In this document: positions 45,857 through 58,812 of the stretch, piece after piece
Position numbering within the stretch: position 1 is the stretch's first letter
Layout of the letters: each line of letters opens with the position of its first letter
Notes under the pieces: generated by a model
What the model was told of the DNA's origin: nothing
Databases searched by the model: none
The model's input: only the letters and a program-made list of their open reading frames with translations
Origin: Xenoacremonium recifei
Lineage: Eukaryota; Ascomycota; Sordariomycetes; Hypocreales; Nectriaceae
Length of the DNA: 64,000 nucleotides
Assembly: GCA_012184525.1 (NCBI GenBank)
Contig: WOFQ01000007.1
Location: forward strand, 620,001 to 684,000
Reading direction: 5' to 3'
Made by a program: the position numbers and the translations under genes

Positions 45857-48427
45857 TTAAGCCTTTTCCAGAGCCGGAATCATAAAGCTGCGCATCATGG
45901 TCCTACCACTCTCCAGCAAGCACACCCGCGCTGGAATCTCGCCCCTCACATCGCTCCTCTCATGCACCTCCATAGCCACCGGCCTGCTCGCCAACTCGTC
46001 TGGAAGGGTATACACAACAAACTCATCCGCGGAAATGGTCGGCGCGGCGGCGGGATTCTGCGGATCGTACGGTGCGTAAGGGAGCTTGTCGGGTTTGACG
46101 GGCACGCGGAGGAGCTTGGGTGTGCCGTTGGGCTCTGCGCAGAGGAGGATGAGGGATGAGTCGTCGAGGAAGTTGAGGGCGGTGAGGGAGCGGGGGGCGA
46201 GGGATATGGTGCTGGTGAGGGTGGTGAGGTTGTTGCTGATACCGTTGGTGATGTTGATGCCGGTGCAGAAGATGTGGACTGAGGTATATGTTAATGTGGT
46301 TTGTCTCACAGGAGCAGGGATTGTCATGCTATACCTTTGTCTTGAGACTCTTTGGAAGCTAGGGCTGTGACAATTCTCGTTTCCTATGTGAAGTCAGTAC
46401 CGATATAACAAATTAAACATCGAGATCAAACCTTTTCTGTCTTGCACATTCGCACACCCATATGCGTGACGGGTTGCTGGCCGAGGGACAATTTGATAGG
46501 TTTCCCAAACCTGACGCTGCGCTTCATGGCCTCCGCAATCCCCTCAAAGATCTTCGTGCACCAAGTTGTAACATAGTCCACCAAGAATTCGACATGTGGT
46601 AGAGCCTGCATGCTGCTTTGACCAGCCTCGGCCTTAGTGAGCTGTTGGTCGAGGATATCGAGCAGTCTGGGGCCATCCTCTATATGGCTCCAATCTGAGG
46701 AATACTCCTCCTTATTCATATCTCCCAGATAAGTCCCTAGTGGGCTTTCGTTTAGATACCGTTCGATATACGTGAGAACTTTGTTGTTGTCCATTGTGGC
46801 TAGCTTCTCGGTGAGCTCATCGGAGGGTGAAGATGAGGCCAACTCGTCGATCTGGAAGCGCAGCCACGTGGAGAAGGCTGTGAAATGCTCAAGCTCATCC
46901 ATCGTATCGATGAGGATCTTGTGGCCAACCAGGGTGAGAGAACTGATTATGTCTGCGATGCGAGTCATCTGAGTAGTCGTGAAGCCAATATCACTGCGGT
47001 GATCATGAAACTGAGCGAGTCCCTTGAGTCGGCTGAGAATGACGGCACAGCGGTCTAGAGCTGGCAAATAATTCTCATGGACAAGGTTTCTCAGATTCTC
47101 AAGCCCAGACATGACTGCTTTGTCCCATCGCTTGTGCCCCTAAATCCTAATTTAGTATATATTCGACAACAAACAGCAGTAAGCTTACCCGTTCAGCGAC
47201 AGTGTCGACGAGCCACTCTCTAACTGGCTCGGGCGCATGCCCAGTGAGTGCCATATGATACAAAGCAGATATGATGCTCCTAGGGCCCATCTCCATCTGG
47301 ATCAAGTCACCCTCGATGGGGCGGAGGAAGCGGCCGGGGAGTTCCCTGGTGTTCCTCCATTCTACTTGCATGTGAAGTTGCGTTTGCTTGAGATATCTGA
47401 GAAGCTTTTGGAGTGTTGTCAGCTTTGACGCGAGAAGCGAGAGGTTGATTGGCGAGGATGAGATGAAAGGGAGGTCCATGGGTACGAGATGGACTGCATC
47501 CGGCTCTGTGGGTTTCTCGGCTAGGAGCAGTGCATGGGTCGATACTCGAGGATGCGCCGCATGACGGACGAGGTGAGGCGGAGTTTGTGCTTGCGATACA
47601 GGGCTGTCAAAGCTGCCGACGATGAATGAGTCGTAGATGCTGAGCTGTAGCTTGCCGTCGCTGGTCCCTATGATCATGGCATTGACTTGGTCATAATCCT
47701 CGGGTTTCAGCGGCTGAAAGAGAAATTCAACGCCGCTTCTCAAGGTGAACACCATGGCATCCTCCCTAATATCCGTCATCAGAAACATTATCATAGCGAG
47801 GACTAGATTTGCGTGTACTTACCCTCCACCTGCGCTGGCGCTGGGCAAAGGACTGATCTTGGGCAACGCCGTCTCTATCTCAAGAAAGGTGAGCTCTCGA
47901 GGCAGATCCATTGGCGATTCCTGCCCACCCAGCAGGCCAGCATCAGTGAGTCCATCTTGCAAAGCACCAGGGACCCGTTTTACGCGTCCATCATCAATCT
48001 GGCACAGCGCCCAGCCAATGTGAGTGATGTGAGTCGCGCTCCCTTCACAGACTCGTAGATGATGCGCCGCCTTATTGTTCTCCAGGCCCATCAGCCGCAC
48101 GAAGCCATCACTCCAGCCAACAGCCAGAAACTGCCCTAAAGCACATCTCAGTCACCATAAAACAGAAGCATTTGCACAGGAGGAGTGTCACTGACCGTCG
48201 GGCTTCCATGTTACTGCTAAGACCTCTGGAGCCTTCTCGCCTGGCGCGCCGACCTGGTGGATCTTGGACACGATCTGGTTTGGCGGGCGGTAGATCAACA
48301 GATTCCTGTCCTCTACGTCCCAGACGGCGGAGAGGTCCAGCGTCGGGCAGCTCACGGGATGGCCGAGTGGTGTTTTCTGTTCATACGCGGACTCGCTGAA
48401 GGGCGCGAGCTGAGCTGGTTGGGCCAT
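45857..48427 (-). CDS. apc4: Anaphase-promoting complex subunit 4
   Basis: Six exons (minus strand): 48427-48196, 48135-47823, 47765-47189, 47139-46432, 46383-46335, 46278-45857, about 766 aa. Five introns are 48-60 bp. The N-terminus is a WD40-type propeller start (VWDVEDRNLLIYRP, then WKPDGQFLAVGWSDGFVRL). The central long helical domain holds GHKRWDKAVMSGLENLRNLVHENYLPALDR, which is diagnostic of Apc4. The C-terminal part completes the propeller. Apc4 links Apc1, Apc5 and the Apc2 catalytic module of the nuclear cell-cycle ubiquitin ligase. The second-to-last intron uses a GTTTGA donor. I placed the splice sites from frame continuity and branch signals. Confidence 0.93.
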
Positions 48428-48920
48428 GATCTAGGGTTCGAGGGATGCGCTGAAAAATAGATGCCATGGGTTCGACGACACCATCTCCGGCAATATTCAA
48501 CAGATGGTTCGTTTTGGGATTGGCGGTTGCGGATTTACACGGACATTATGCTGTTCTGGAGGTCGTAGTGGGTGGTTTTGGGCGAGGGAGGTTGACGGCT
48601 GGGGTAAAGAGGACAGTGTGAAAGACACGGACACGGACACTGTATGACCGACAGCTCCTTCTAGAAGTAAGCAGCCGTAGTCTCAACACCAATAAGCTCG
48701 CGATCTTTAGCCTGATGTCATGCCAACTAAATCAATATTGATTTTCCGTAAATCTATATCGTCACTTAAACACGTTCTTGTCCCACAATGTTGTGCGCCA
48801 TTAGGTTTCTGAACCACCGGACACTCCATATGCCTGCATGCCTGCCAACTTTTCCCAAGAAGCCTTCCCCCGCAGCTCGTCAGCGAAACCTGTCCCAATA
48901 GCCTCTCCATCCGCTTTCGA
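48428..48920. promoter_or_regulatory. Apc4 promoter / delta-COP 3' region
   Basis: About 490 bp between two minus-strand genes. No additional gene seen. Confidence 0.5.
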
Positions 48921-50694
48921 TTACTCAATCAGGAAGTTCTCCGCATGAGACTTGATCTCCTTGGAGAAAGTGACTTCCTCGTTCTCCTCCAGCAGTGACA
49001 CAGCAGTAACCTGTAGGCCATTAGAATCATGTTGCATAGATCGGTGATAGTAAAACTTACATCAACATCAACGTAGGGAGAAGTCTTGCTGAACCGGACC
49101 GTCATCGGGAAGAAGTCATTCTCATCGCTCGACTCAGCCTCAAACTCGAATGAGCCGCTGGGGTTCTCATCATCAACATTGCCAATGTTCCACTCAAGCG
49201 CATCACCGGACACATCGTAAGTCGCATCGAAGCTAGAGACGATGGGCTCACTTCCAGAATAGGGGATGACGACGCTGACGTCCTTGAGGGCGTCTCCACC
49301 GGTCAACTCGTATTCCACAGTCATGTTGTACTTGCCGGAGTCGTTGTTGATCCAGACAGTGAAGGTGATGGGGCAGGCGCTCGTGTCCTCAGCCTTGGGC
49401 GAGGCTCTCCATCGGAGGACGCCTACTGCATTGTTCACGGGGAATCCCCGAGCAGTGTTGCTCATCTGAATGACCTTGGAGCCGTTGAAAAGGTTGCGAT
49501 CCACGTTGGGGTGGGTGCGGAATTGGGCGCCGTGTGAGGGAACAGCCTGCAGCGCCAACTTGATCTTGGTCAAGCTGGGATCTGAGATGCGCAGAGTAAG
49601 GTCACCGCTGATAGATATCGAGTTGACGGCACCTTCTCGTGAGAGCTTGGCGGAGATGGACTCGGACACGGTGACGTGAATGGCGTCACGGTCAAGCGTG
49701 GTTGACATCCGGGGCTCGGAGGGCTCTGCGTGGTGGATAGGCGCAGGGGCAACCAGAGGACTGTCGTCAACCTCGTGGCCCATATCGCCTCGTACTCGCT
49801 CAAACATATCGGTAGTCTTGGACTTCTTGCCCAGCTGCATACCCTTGGCTTTGGGAGCAGAGAGTCTACAGCGCAATGATTAATTAGCAAGTTCCCACTG
49901 GCGAGGAAGGAGGTTTGATGTGCATACTTGTTGTAGGACTTGTTCTTCTCCGCCTCATATGAGTCGTAGGTGTCGGTTCGCGAGGGGGCCTGGTAGGTGG
50001 GATAGGTAGGGGTTCGGGGCATACCGCCTCCCATGCCGCCGCCCATTCCACCACTTCGGCCAGTTCGTGCTGACTCCTTGCGCTGCATCTCGAGCTGCTT
50101 GGCTTTCCGTTTCCGCTCCTCGGTGGCCTCCAATTCCTTGTTCTTGGGGGCGGTTAGCATGCGCAGCGGTGCTGGAGCAGTAGCCACATACCCTGGCGAT
50201 GATTTCCTGGATGCGCTCTTCATGACTCTCCATGTCAAGGAAGGTCTTGATTTGGCTAATGGTCAAGTTCTCCCGGTAGCCCAGAGTGACCAGCTCATCG
50301 AAGGCGCTGAGCAGCTCGTAGGCATTCCTCACGATCTCCCGCTCATCCAAACTCTTGCATGTGCTGGTGACGACCTGGGCGAAGAGGTGTAGCGAGTCAA
50401 TGTCCTGGAGGATGTTGGACTGGCGGTTGGTGATGAGCACCATGTAGAGCTCGTCGAGGGGCTGGTAGACGAATCGAACGTTGTCCTGCTCGACGGTGGT
50501 GTGCTGGGTGCCGCTGTCGGCGAGCTTGGGGAACGAGGCGAGCAGAGCCTCTATCCGCGATCGTGGCATCTCGCGGAACTGTCGAGAGAGGACAGCTTTC
50601 CCGCCGCGGGTGCAAATCGAAGCCGCGAGGACAACCTGGACACGGTCAGTCAGCGATGGGGGCGGAATCGGGCCAGCAGAAGGATGCGAACCAT
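48921..50694 (-). CDS. ret2: Coatomer subunit delta (delta-COP)
   Basis: Five coding exons (minus strand): 50694-50692 (ATG only), 50635-50192, 50142-49928, 49865-49061, 49010-48921, 518 aa. The protein reads M-VVLAASICTRGGKAVLSRQF, the invariant start of delta-COP; the sigma/longin domain continues (LITNRQSNILQDIDSLHLFAQVV, ESHEERIQEIIARNKE). A charged linker with GMGGGMGGGM follows, and then the C-terminal mu-homology domain (TLDRDAIHVTVSESISAKL, NNDSGKYNMTVEYEL). Delta-COP is part of the F-subcomplex of the COPI coat and binds cargo motifs during Golgi-to-ER retrograde transport. The first intron begins GTTCGC, which is a weak donor; it follows the start codon directly. Confidence 0.95.
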
Positions 50695-51357
50695 CTTGTC
50701 GAGCTACTTGAAGCAGAATCGGCGGATGTAGGCGAAGTTGTCGGGGTGGTGATGTCGAAGGGTCAAGCAAGCATCGCTCTCCTGGCCTCCTGGACACCTG
50801 TGCAAGTAGCGGGACCGTGCCCGCTGAGGTGGGAGGCGGTACGTACCTTGCTATAACGCGCTAGTCCTAATGCGCACTGGCGTTAGGCTGTTACCTCAGC
50901 CGTGGATCCACGTCGAAATGACAGACTGCCTGCCTGAGCTGCTGCTGCTTCACTGTTTGCCCCCGATGTATAATCATTCACGTCGGCACCGTTTGCTCTT
51001 CGACCTTGAAGCCGAGTTTCTAAGACGCGTTTGTTTTCTCGTGGACTTTTCACGAATCTTTCCTATGAAAAGACTCTTATCCTAAACCCTCAGTCAAATG
51101 TCGCAAGCTAGCCCTCAACCTCAACCTCAACCATACCCCGACCCCGATCTATCCCGACGATTGTGATTTACCGATCCCACGCTTGCGCGACACAAGAACG
51201 AAGTTAAGGCACGCAAGAAGCCCAGTTGAAGCCCAGAAAGCTTCTGGAAACGCGTGGAAGTCAGTTCGTCGGCTCCTCCACTCAGTCCGAGACTAGAAGA
51301 GCTCAGGCCTTTGTTCTTCAGGCTCCCATCCTCTCTCAGGCGTCGCAACATCGAAGC
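50695..51357. promoter_or_regulatory. Divergent promoter between delta-COP and the acidic-protein gene
   Basis: About 660 bp between two divergent start codons, so a shared promoter region. C/T-rich and TC-containing leader sequence precedes the acidic-protein gene. No extra gene seen. Confidence 0.5.
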
Positions 51358-53914
51358 ATGGCCGACGTTGAGATGGAGGTCGATTTGAATCGACCACTGG
51401 GTGGCGATACCCAGGCCGACGAGGACCTCATTGACTTCGACACCGATATGATGGATGACCACGATGACGAGACGATGCTTGATACCAATACCCAGGATCT
51501 GCTCCACGAGGACCAGCTTCTCGACGAACCCATGACCGGAGATGAGGACCATAACCCCCAGGGCTTTCATGGGGAACAGGGGAACCAAGAGGATCCCTCA
51601 GCAGATCACGATGTAGACCTCGATGCCGTCGATGACGATTTGATTGAGGAACACGACCAAGAAATCGTCGATGCTGATATCATAACGGAAGTCGACAACC
51701 TTGATCCAGCCGATGATCCTCTGCCTCAACCCAGCTTGGACGAACAGAAAGTGGATGAAAATCATGCACAGGTTACTGCCGGGACCGAGTTGCACGAAGA
51801 GCATGTTCGCGACGACGAAGTCTCAACCCACGAGATTGACTACGAGGCAGACGAAAGACGTGATGCAGAGGAGGCAGATCGCATTGCCGACGGCTCACAC
51901 AACCACAGTGATGAGGGAGTCGTTGTAGCCGAGACTAGAGCTGAAGAAACAGAGGGTACAGTCGAGAATCAAGACGTTGATAGCGCTTCTCATGAAGCGA
52001 ATCTGGCCGCTGAGCACGGAGACTCGACAAACCAAGAACAGGGCGAGCAAGACGAGATCACCTGGGATGACTATGAAGGTCATGAAGACCATGAAGACCC
52101 TCTCCAAGAATACCTTGACAATGGAACTGAAGAGCATCTCGAGGCTTTAAGTAAAGCAGACGAGGATCAGGATGGCGCACTGCACGATGATGTAGAGGCT
52201 GCTGAAGGCCAGAAGCAGCGTGAAGATCAGGCCCCTGAAGGAGAAGATGGGACCGACCATCATCATGCAACAGACCCTCAGCAGACTGAGGACGATGCTC
52301 TGGAACATCAGAACCACGTTGTACCAGAAGCAGATCAAGAGGAGGTCGGAAAAGAGCATCGTGATGATGGTGCCAATGTAACCGGTGCTGAACATTCTGA
52401 GCACGAAGGCTCGCTTGTTGTTTCCAATGGAGACTCTGACTTTCCTGCGATAACGGTACAGTATAAGGGCGATGAGTATCCTTGCTTCTCCGTGGCTACT
52501 GAAGGGTTCTTCACGGATACTTCTGTCCTCGATGAGACGATGGAGGTGTTTTTGACGAAACTCCGAGCGGAACTGGCGAATGAGATTGCCCATGAAGATG
52601 AGCTGGTTTTCCAGATCGACGAACTTGGTCTTGAATTTGCTGAGGTGAGCTTTTTTCTGACCCCTTCGCACTCGGAACTTGCTGATGTGTTTTAAACAGT
52701 CATCATTACGGGATTCTCTCTCCAGCGTCACAATGCGTCAGATTCTGGAGATTTTTGACCTTCTCGTCAAAAATCAAGATCCCGATAGCTCACGGACGCT
52801 TTACACGTACCTGTTCACTAAGCCCAGCACGAGCAGGCGGTTGGAATCTTTGATCGAAAGCGCGACCGCTGGTAAGGGGTTAGACGAGGTCATTCATCTT
52901 TTCGAATCTCCAATGCCGAACAGTACTAGTATGCTAGAAGCTGGTTCTATACCCTATGCTTACGGCGAGGATTTGGAGGCGTATGAGAGTCCCGATGACC
53001 CTGTCGATGCCGATACGCAAGAGGCCCAGAACGAGAACGACGAGTCAGAGAAACCCGAACTTTTTATCGAGGACAGCCACGAAGCTGGCACAGAAGGTAA
53101 CCAACAAGAGGGAGATATCGAAACCCATGCAGAGGAGCACGAAACTACGCATGAGAAGACGGCCGAAGACGAGAGTCACCAACTTGTGCCGGAACTCCCA
53201 GAGCACATTGAAGAAAATGGTAAAGCAGCCCCTTCCACGCCTTGTCCCACCCCCAACTGTTCTTGGCCGAACTTTTGCCTTTGCCTGTATTGCAACTTCG
53301 ACGGCATGGATGAAGTGGAGGGAACGTTTCGACAGACTCTTCCGTATCATCAAGCTCCTGCAGAGAAGAATTTGGACCCAGGAGCATGGCTCACTGTTCC
53401 TGGTCATCCATCTGGCCTAGCAACCGAACCCACCTCAAGAACCGCATTCAGGCCCGGAGATGCTAATTTATTATACCAAGAATCAGATGAAGCGGATGCA
53501 GACCCATTCATCAACCTCGAACTCGACGATTTGCTCGCAAACGACGACGAAATTCGCGACGACTCTGCTCTGGACACGGAACTGGGCAACATCGCCAACA
53601 CGAGTACGACGACCACCTTGCGAGGCGACGACGACGTTGCATCCGTCAATGTCGATGTTCATGCCGGTGTTACTGTCGATGAGCCTGCCGAAACCACCCT
53701 AGTTGCTGCCTCAGATGAACTGGCCGAAATTGACTGGAGTGACGAGCCTGGCGACGATGGCGCTCCCGACACCCCATCTGGGACTGGCAAACGGTCCCGC
53801 GCGGATGACGATGAACTTGGTGTTGAGGATGAGAAAGGTATGAAGTGCAACTACCCAACTCTCAGAAAGACGACGGCTAACTGTCTTATAGACGTCAAGC
53901 GTCGTCGATCTTGA
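51358..53914 (+). CDS. Unrecognised, highly acidic protein with a cysteine patch
   Basis: Three exons: 51358-52644, 52700-53837, 53892-53914, 815 aa. The first ~350 residues are extremely rich in D, E, H and Q and probably disordered. A folded segment follows (about 365-475) with KGDEYPCFSVATEG, FLTKLRAELANEIAHEDELVFQIDELGLEF and RQILEIFDLLVKNQ helices. Next come a second acidic stretch, a cysteine patch (CPTPNCSWPNFCLCLYC, about 614-630) and another acidic region, and the protein ends KRRRS. I do not recognise the family; the folded block appears conserved-looking rather than random. A nuclear role is plausible from the acidic/basic-tail composition but not supported by a motif. The second intron (54 bp) has no stop in frame. 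Confidence 0.85.
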
Positions 53915-56900
53915 ACCTCACACAGTTTCTACTAACATATTACGACTGATATTCCCACTTCCCCCTACTTGAGATACCGCAGCTCACATACCTACCAAAA
54001 CGGAGTTCTGTGGACGGAGGCTTTCTCATTGAAGATAAGATACCCAAAGCATTCGACAGGCGGTAAGGAGTGTCGGCGACACAATCAAAAGGACCATCCG
54101 GATCTATCAGTCACATTGTTGTCCCTTTCAGGAGGAGTTCGAAGTGCGATCAGTTGATATACATGGCATACGGTAGGTTGCAATTTTGACTTGATACTGA
54201 CCAAAATTGGGGACGAGCTACAGCGATGAGTTTGAGAGACTTTTTTTGAGTCTCAGAAAAAGACATGCCCAATCTATCCCTTGCCCTCCACCTAATGCTG
54301 CGTTTTCAACGCAATTATCTGGTTCATTAGCAGCATTGGCGATAGATGACTGTCACATAGGTCGGCCAGCCACAGGCGTACGGAGTTGAATCTTGTATGA
54401 TAGCTATGCTGGAGGCATTGTGCCGGATGGAGTTTTGGACAGGGACATTGGGCCTGGTGAAAGCTCGGCTCATGGTGGCCAAGCCCCAAGTCTCTTGAAA
54501 GGCGATACTTGGCGTTGAGGACAATAGGTTCAGGCAGTTGATGTCAGGCCAGGCGAACAGGAGTTTGGAGCAGGGGATAATAGGCAGGGAACCGACCGTC
54601 CTGATCCAACATCAACGGCGTTACATAGGTACCCAGGTAGTTGCTCGGGTTTCCTGGCCGGGTCCGGAGTACGGGTGATCGCCTTGATAGCTTTATTAGT
54701 AGGGAGATAACACTGAACAGGATTAGGTACAACAGAGTTTATCGATATCGATCTACAATCTCATCTATCACACACTGGCGATACTCTATCTGCGGATGCA
54801 TCTCGAGCGGCCGTGTTTCGAACTGCTCTGTTGGCGGAACTCGGTACTGCTAGGCTGCCTCGTTCGGGATAGCGTGATTGGGGGATGTGTTCGCCCTGGA
54901 CAGAGAACGCGCGCGAGGTGGGGATATTTAAATTGATTTCAGCCAGGGGTCCGCGAGCGATGGAGTCTGATGATGGCAGAACAGACTCAGTGAGAGAGGG
55001 GATCCCCAATCCTGTTTGATGGGCGACGTGTTTTGCATCGGCCGGCACCCATGCTGGTCTCGTTGCTAAAAATGGGTTAAGAGACCCGTCTCATGACGAG
55101 GCAAAATCGATAATACGATGGGAACCTGTGCGGATCAGGTATGTAAATAGCGAGGCAGGCAAGGTCATCATCACGCTGAGGCTAAAAAACAATAGATGCA
55201 ATGTGGCTGGGCGAGGTGGGTGAGAAAAAAAAAGGGGGCTGCCTGAAGACAACGATATTGGGGGCGGCCACCTCGTCATTGGGGAGTCTCTTCGTATCGA
55301 CAAAGGCCGAAACTTGGATGGCAGATTGGGATTGCTGAAGATGGCGCTGGAGGCGACGCAGATTTAAGGGATGAAGCCGGTTTGCAGACGGGGATTCGCT
55401 GACAGGCGGCGCTACGGGTGGCAGAACATGTGAAGAGGCGTCTGGCCCTGTCGATCCCGTCAGGAACGGCAGGCTCTTATCATGGGACGAGTTCGTGATA
55501 CGGAGACCGAGAACCGTACCGACAGGATGTCCGTTTGTAGCAGGGACGGCACGGCACGTAAATATGTACAGAGTACAAGTACAGTCAGCGGCGGTGCGGC
55601 TTCGATGCTCGTGCCAGGGCTCCAGCTATCAGCGGTAGGGCGTGTGTTAGTGATGACGCTCCCCCAGGCAAGGCAAGGGAGACGGGGTCGGCCAGGGGTG
55701 AGATCGAGCTGAGGACAGGGGCCGACAGAGGTCCCGAGGCTGCACGGGACGGGGTACGTACCGAGAAGAACGGACGAGAGCAGAGGGAACGTGGACCATT
55801 AAAGGGCCTGCTTGCTTGCTTGCGCGTCATCGCGATCGTCAGCTCTGGGCAGATGGATGGTGGATGGGGAGGACGGGAGGGTCTGTTAGCTCCCAGTGCC
55901 GAACGGAGCGCGTGTCGTGTCTTTGTGATGGTGTCTCTGTTTCAGCAGCATTCCTCGTGTCAATGGGAGGGGAGGAAAAGGCTCTTCTGTCAACCAGCCC
56001 AGCCCCCCAGGAACACAGTCAGCAATTCGGGGTTGAAAGCACGTCGTCAGGTCATATGATTCGCCATCCCAAAGAAAAAGCCATCTCTGGCAAGTCCCGT
56101 GAAAGCGCTCCGTAAAAAATCGCCAGGGTCCCGCACTGCATGTCGACTTCAGGGGGTTGCCGACGCCAGCAGTTGAGAAGTCCCTGCCCTGAGATTTCGT
56201 TGTAGCGCTGAGATTTTGGGGCGCTATGGATGGAAGGCCCGCCACCCACCGCGCTATAGGGCGGCTGTGGCAGCAGAGGTGAGCGCTGTACCTCGCGGGA
56301 CACCCGTGGCTCTGGAGTCGCTGCAGCAGTACCGCGCCTGTACCTTCGGGTACCTGGTCGGCCCCCCACATGACCGCTGGCGGGTCCGCGGCCAGGGGTT
56401 CGCCCTCTGAAACTTAGGTGGCCTGGGCTCGGTGGAGGGTTCTCACGTTCTTGCAGTTGCAGTGCTGCTTGCTTGCCGTGTCCAGATGGGGCGCTAACAG
56501 CATCGCCTTCCCCTTGTCCTCGGGTCCCTCCCACGGCCGCCTCCCCCAGTTAAGGTCGAAACCAACCAAGCCTCCAACAAAGTTTCCAGTCCAGCCCAGT
56601 CCATCCACTCCATCTTGCCCTTCCCTGCCAGCCCAGCCCAGCGCCCGAAAACCAGAAGAAGCCACCTCCAGCATTCTGCTCTGCGCTCTCGCACCCGATC
56701 CCGATTCATACACGAGTTCCAGCCGCGCAGAAAACCCTATACGAGCCCTCGACCCAATCGAGTTCGCCGCCGAAGTCTGTCCAGCAGAGGCGCTTTCTCT
56801 CTGTCTGTCTTTATTCTCCCGTCCTTTCTCCAACCCGCCGCCTCCCCCTCTCACGGGCCACATCCTCGAAATCCAAGCACGCCAACCCCGACGACGAAAG

Positions 56901-57178
56901 CGGCCTCTTCCCTATGCACCGTTACTGAGGCTCGAAACGTACTACGACTCGGATATTTCGCTCGCAGGGGATTAAACACGCTCTTTAATCATCACATCTC
57001 GCCGTCGACGTGGTTCTCGCCTGGTGCGAGCCTCACCAAACAGTGATTAGATCGAGACGTCGTCAGCGCATCCCGCGAAAGCAGCCTTCTACAGTCGCCG
57101 TGGTGCTGGCGCATTGAGTTTCCTTGTCGCCAGACCCTAGATAGGCGTCTCGTCGCTGTTTCGCCATCTTCAGACATC
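53915..57178. other. 3.3-kb intergenic region with the NIPA leader at its right end
   Basis: No convincing gene. Left part is AT-rich, middle part mixed. The right part (about 56440-57178) is C/T-rich on the plus strand and is the probable promoter and leader of the NIPA gene. The sequence around 56290-56370 has GTACCTCG/GGTACCTGG words like those near 22140. Confidence 0.5.
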
Positions 57179-58812
57179 ATGATTGAAGACAAGTAGGTCA
57201 ACACCTGATCGTCTTGTCAGCCACGGGCGCTGGCATTTCGTTCCACGTCACCCCAAGATAGATTTCGCTGACATCTCGCTTTCAGGTATATCGGCCTGGC
57301 CCTGGCCATCTGCTCGGCCTTTGCCATTGGTAAGACGCTCCTGTTTGTAGCATGCTTGTTCTTCAGCTAACATTTTCTGTAGGAATAAGTTTTGTCATCA
57401 CGAAAAAGGTTGGAGGCCCCTCGACATCGACCCCCCTCTTCAGATTCGTCGACCTTCACTTCGACATCGCTTCTCGGCCACAAAACGCGCTGCTAACATC
57501 CTCTTCAGGGCTTGAATCAAGCAGGCGAACGACATGGATTTGAAGGAGAGGGTTTCGTTTACATGAAGAACCCCCTGTGGTGGGCGGGTATCGCGACTTG
57601 TGCGTGCCTTTTGGCGACCCTTTGATTCGATTCTTCCGACTCGGCTTGGACTGACTTTGCATGTGTCTAGTGGCTTTGGGAGAAGTCTTCAACTTTGCCG
57701 CATATGCCTTTGCCCCCGCGATTCTTGTGACCCCTCTCGGCGCCCTCAGTGTCTTGATCGGAGCCGTTCTGGGCTCGTACTTTTTGGGCGAGGAGCTTGG
57801 CACGCTGGGCAAGCTCGGCAGCGCCATTTGCTTGATCGGTGCTGTCATCATCGTGCTGCACGCGCCCCCGGATGAGGAGATCGAGACCATCGACCAGATT
57901 CTGCACTATGCCATTCAACCAGGTGAGAAACGCGGATTTGTCTGGGACCTTGTCTCGGCCGGTCGGCTAACGGATCATGTCATCACAGGATTCCTCCTCT
58001 ACGCCATTGCCGTTGTGGTCTTCGCAGTTGTCATGATATACAAGGTTGCCCCCGTCTACGGCAAGACGAATGCCCTTGTTTACCTCTCCATCTGCTCGAC
58101 TGTCGGCTCCATTTCCGTCATGTCTATCAAGGCCTTCGGTATCGCCCTCAAGCTGACCTTTGCCGGCCACAACCAATTCACCCACCCCTCAACTTACGTC
58201 TTCATGATTCTCACAGGCGTCTGCATCGTGACGCAGATGAACTACTTCAACAAGGCATTGGCTTGTTTCCCCACTAACATGTAAGTCAAATTTCGATGCT
58301 TGACTTGGACTTGACTAACAAGTGCACTCTATAGTGTCAACCCTCTCTACTACGTGACATTCGCTACTGCGACCCTGTGCGCATCCTTTATCCTCTTCAG
58401 CGGCTTCAACACTACAGATCCCGTCAACACGCTATCATTGATCTGCGGTTTCCTCGTCACCTTCACTGGCGTGTACTTGCTCAACCTCTCGAGAGGCGAC
58501 CCTCACGGACACCAACTAATTCATGGACGAGGCGGGCCCGACGCCACGGGCACAGATATGGTCTCGAGCTTCCAAACACGCCTGAGCATGCAGGCCAGGA
58601 GGAGCGCAGACCCATCCTCAAGACACAGCCTCGGCAGCCAACACGGAGACCGAGAAGGCCTTATCCGGGCATACGACGAGGAAGAAGCTCTCGGGTTCGG
58701 CCTGACCGACTTGGCCTCGGAAAGCGACGAGGACGGCGAGACGCGAGCAAATGGCCACAACAAGAAGCACTACGAAGGCAGCATCGAGCTCGAGAACCAA
58801 AAGTCGGCTTGA
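57179..58812 (+). CDS. NIPA-type magnesium transporter
   Basis: Seven exons: 57179-57192, 57286-57329, 57382-57407, 57509-57599, 57671-57922, 57989-58280, 58335-58812, 398 aa. All phases close. The first exons are tiny (14, 44, 26 bp). The translated protein begins MIEDKYIGLALAICSAFAIGISFVITKKGLNQAG and continues with about nine hydrophobic segments, including NPLWWAGIATLALGEVFNFAAYAFAPAILVTPLGALSVL, the NIPA/DUF803 signature, and FNKALACFPTNIVNPLYYV. It ends in a long hydrophilic tail. NIPA proteins transport Mg2+ across endosomal or plasma membranes. Intron 3 uses a GTTGGA donor (101 bp intron). Confidence 0.92.
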
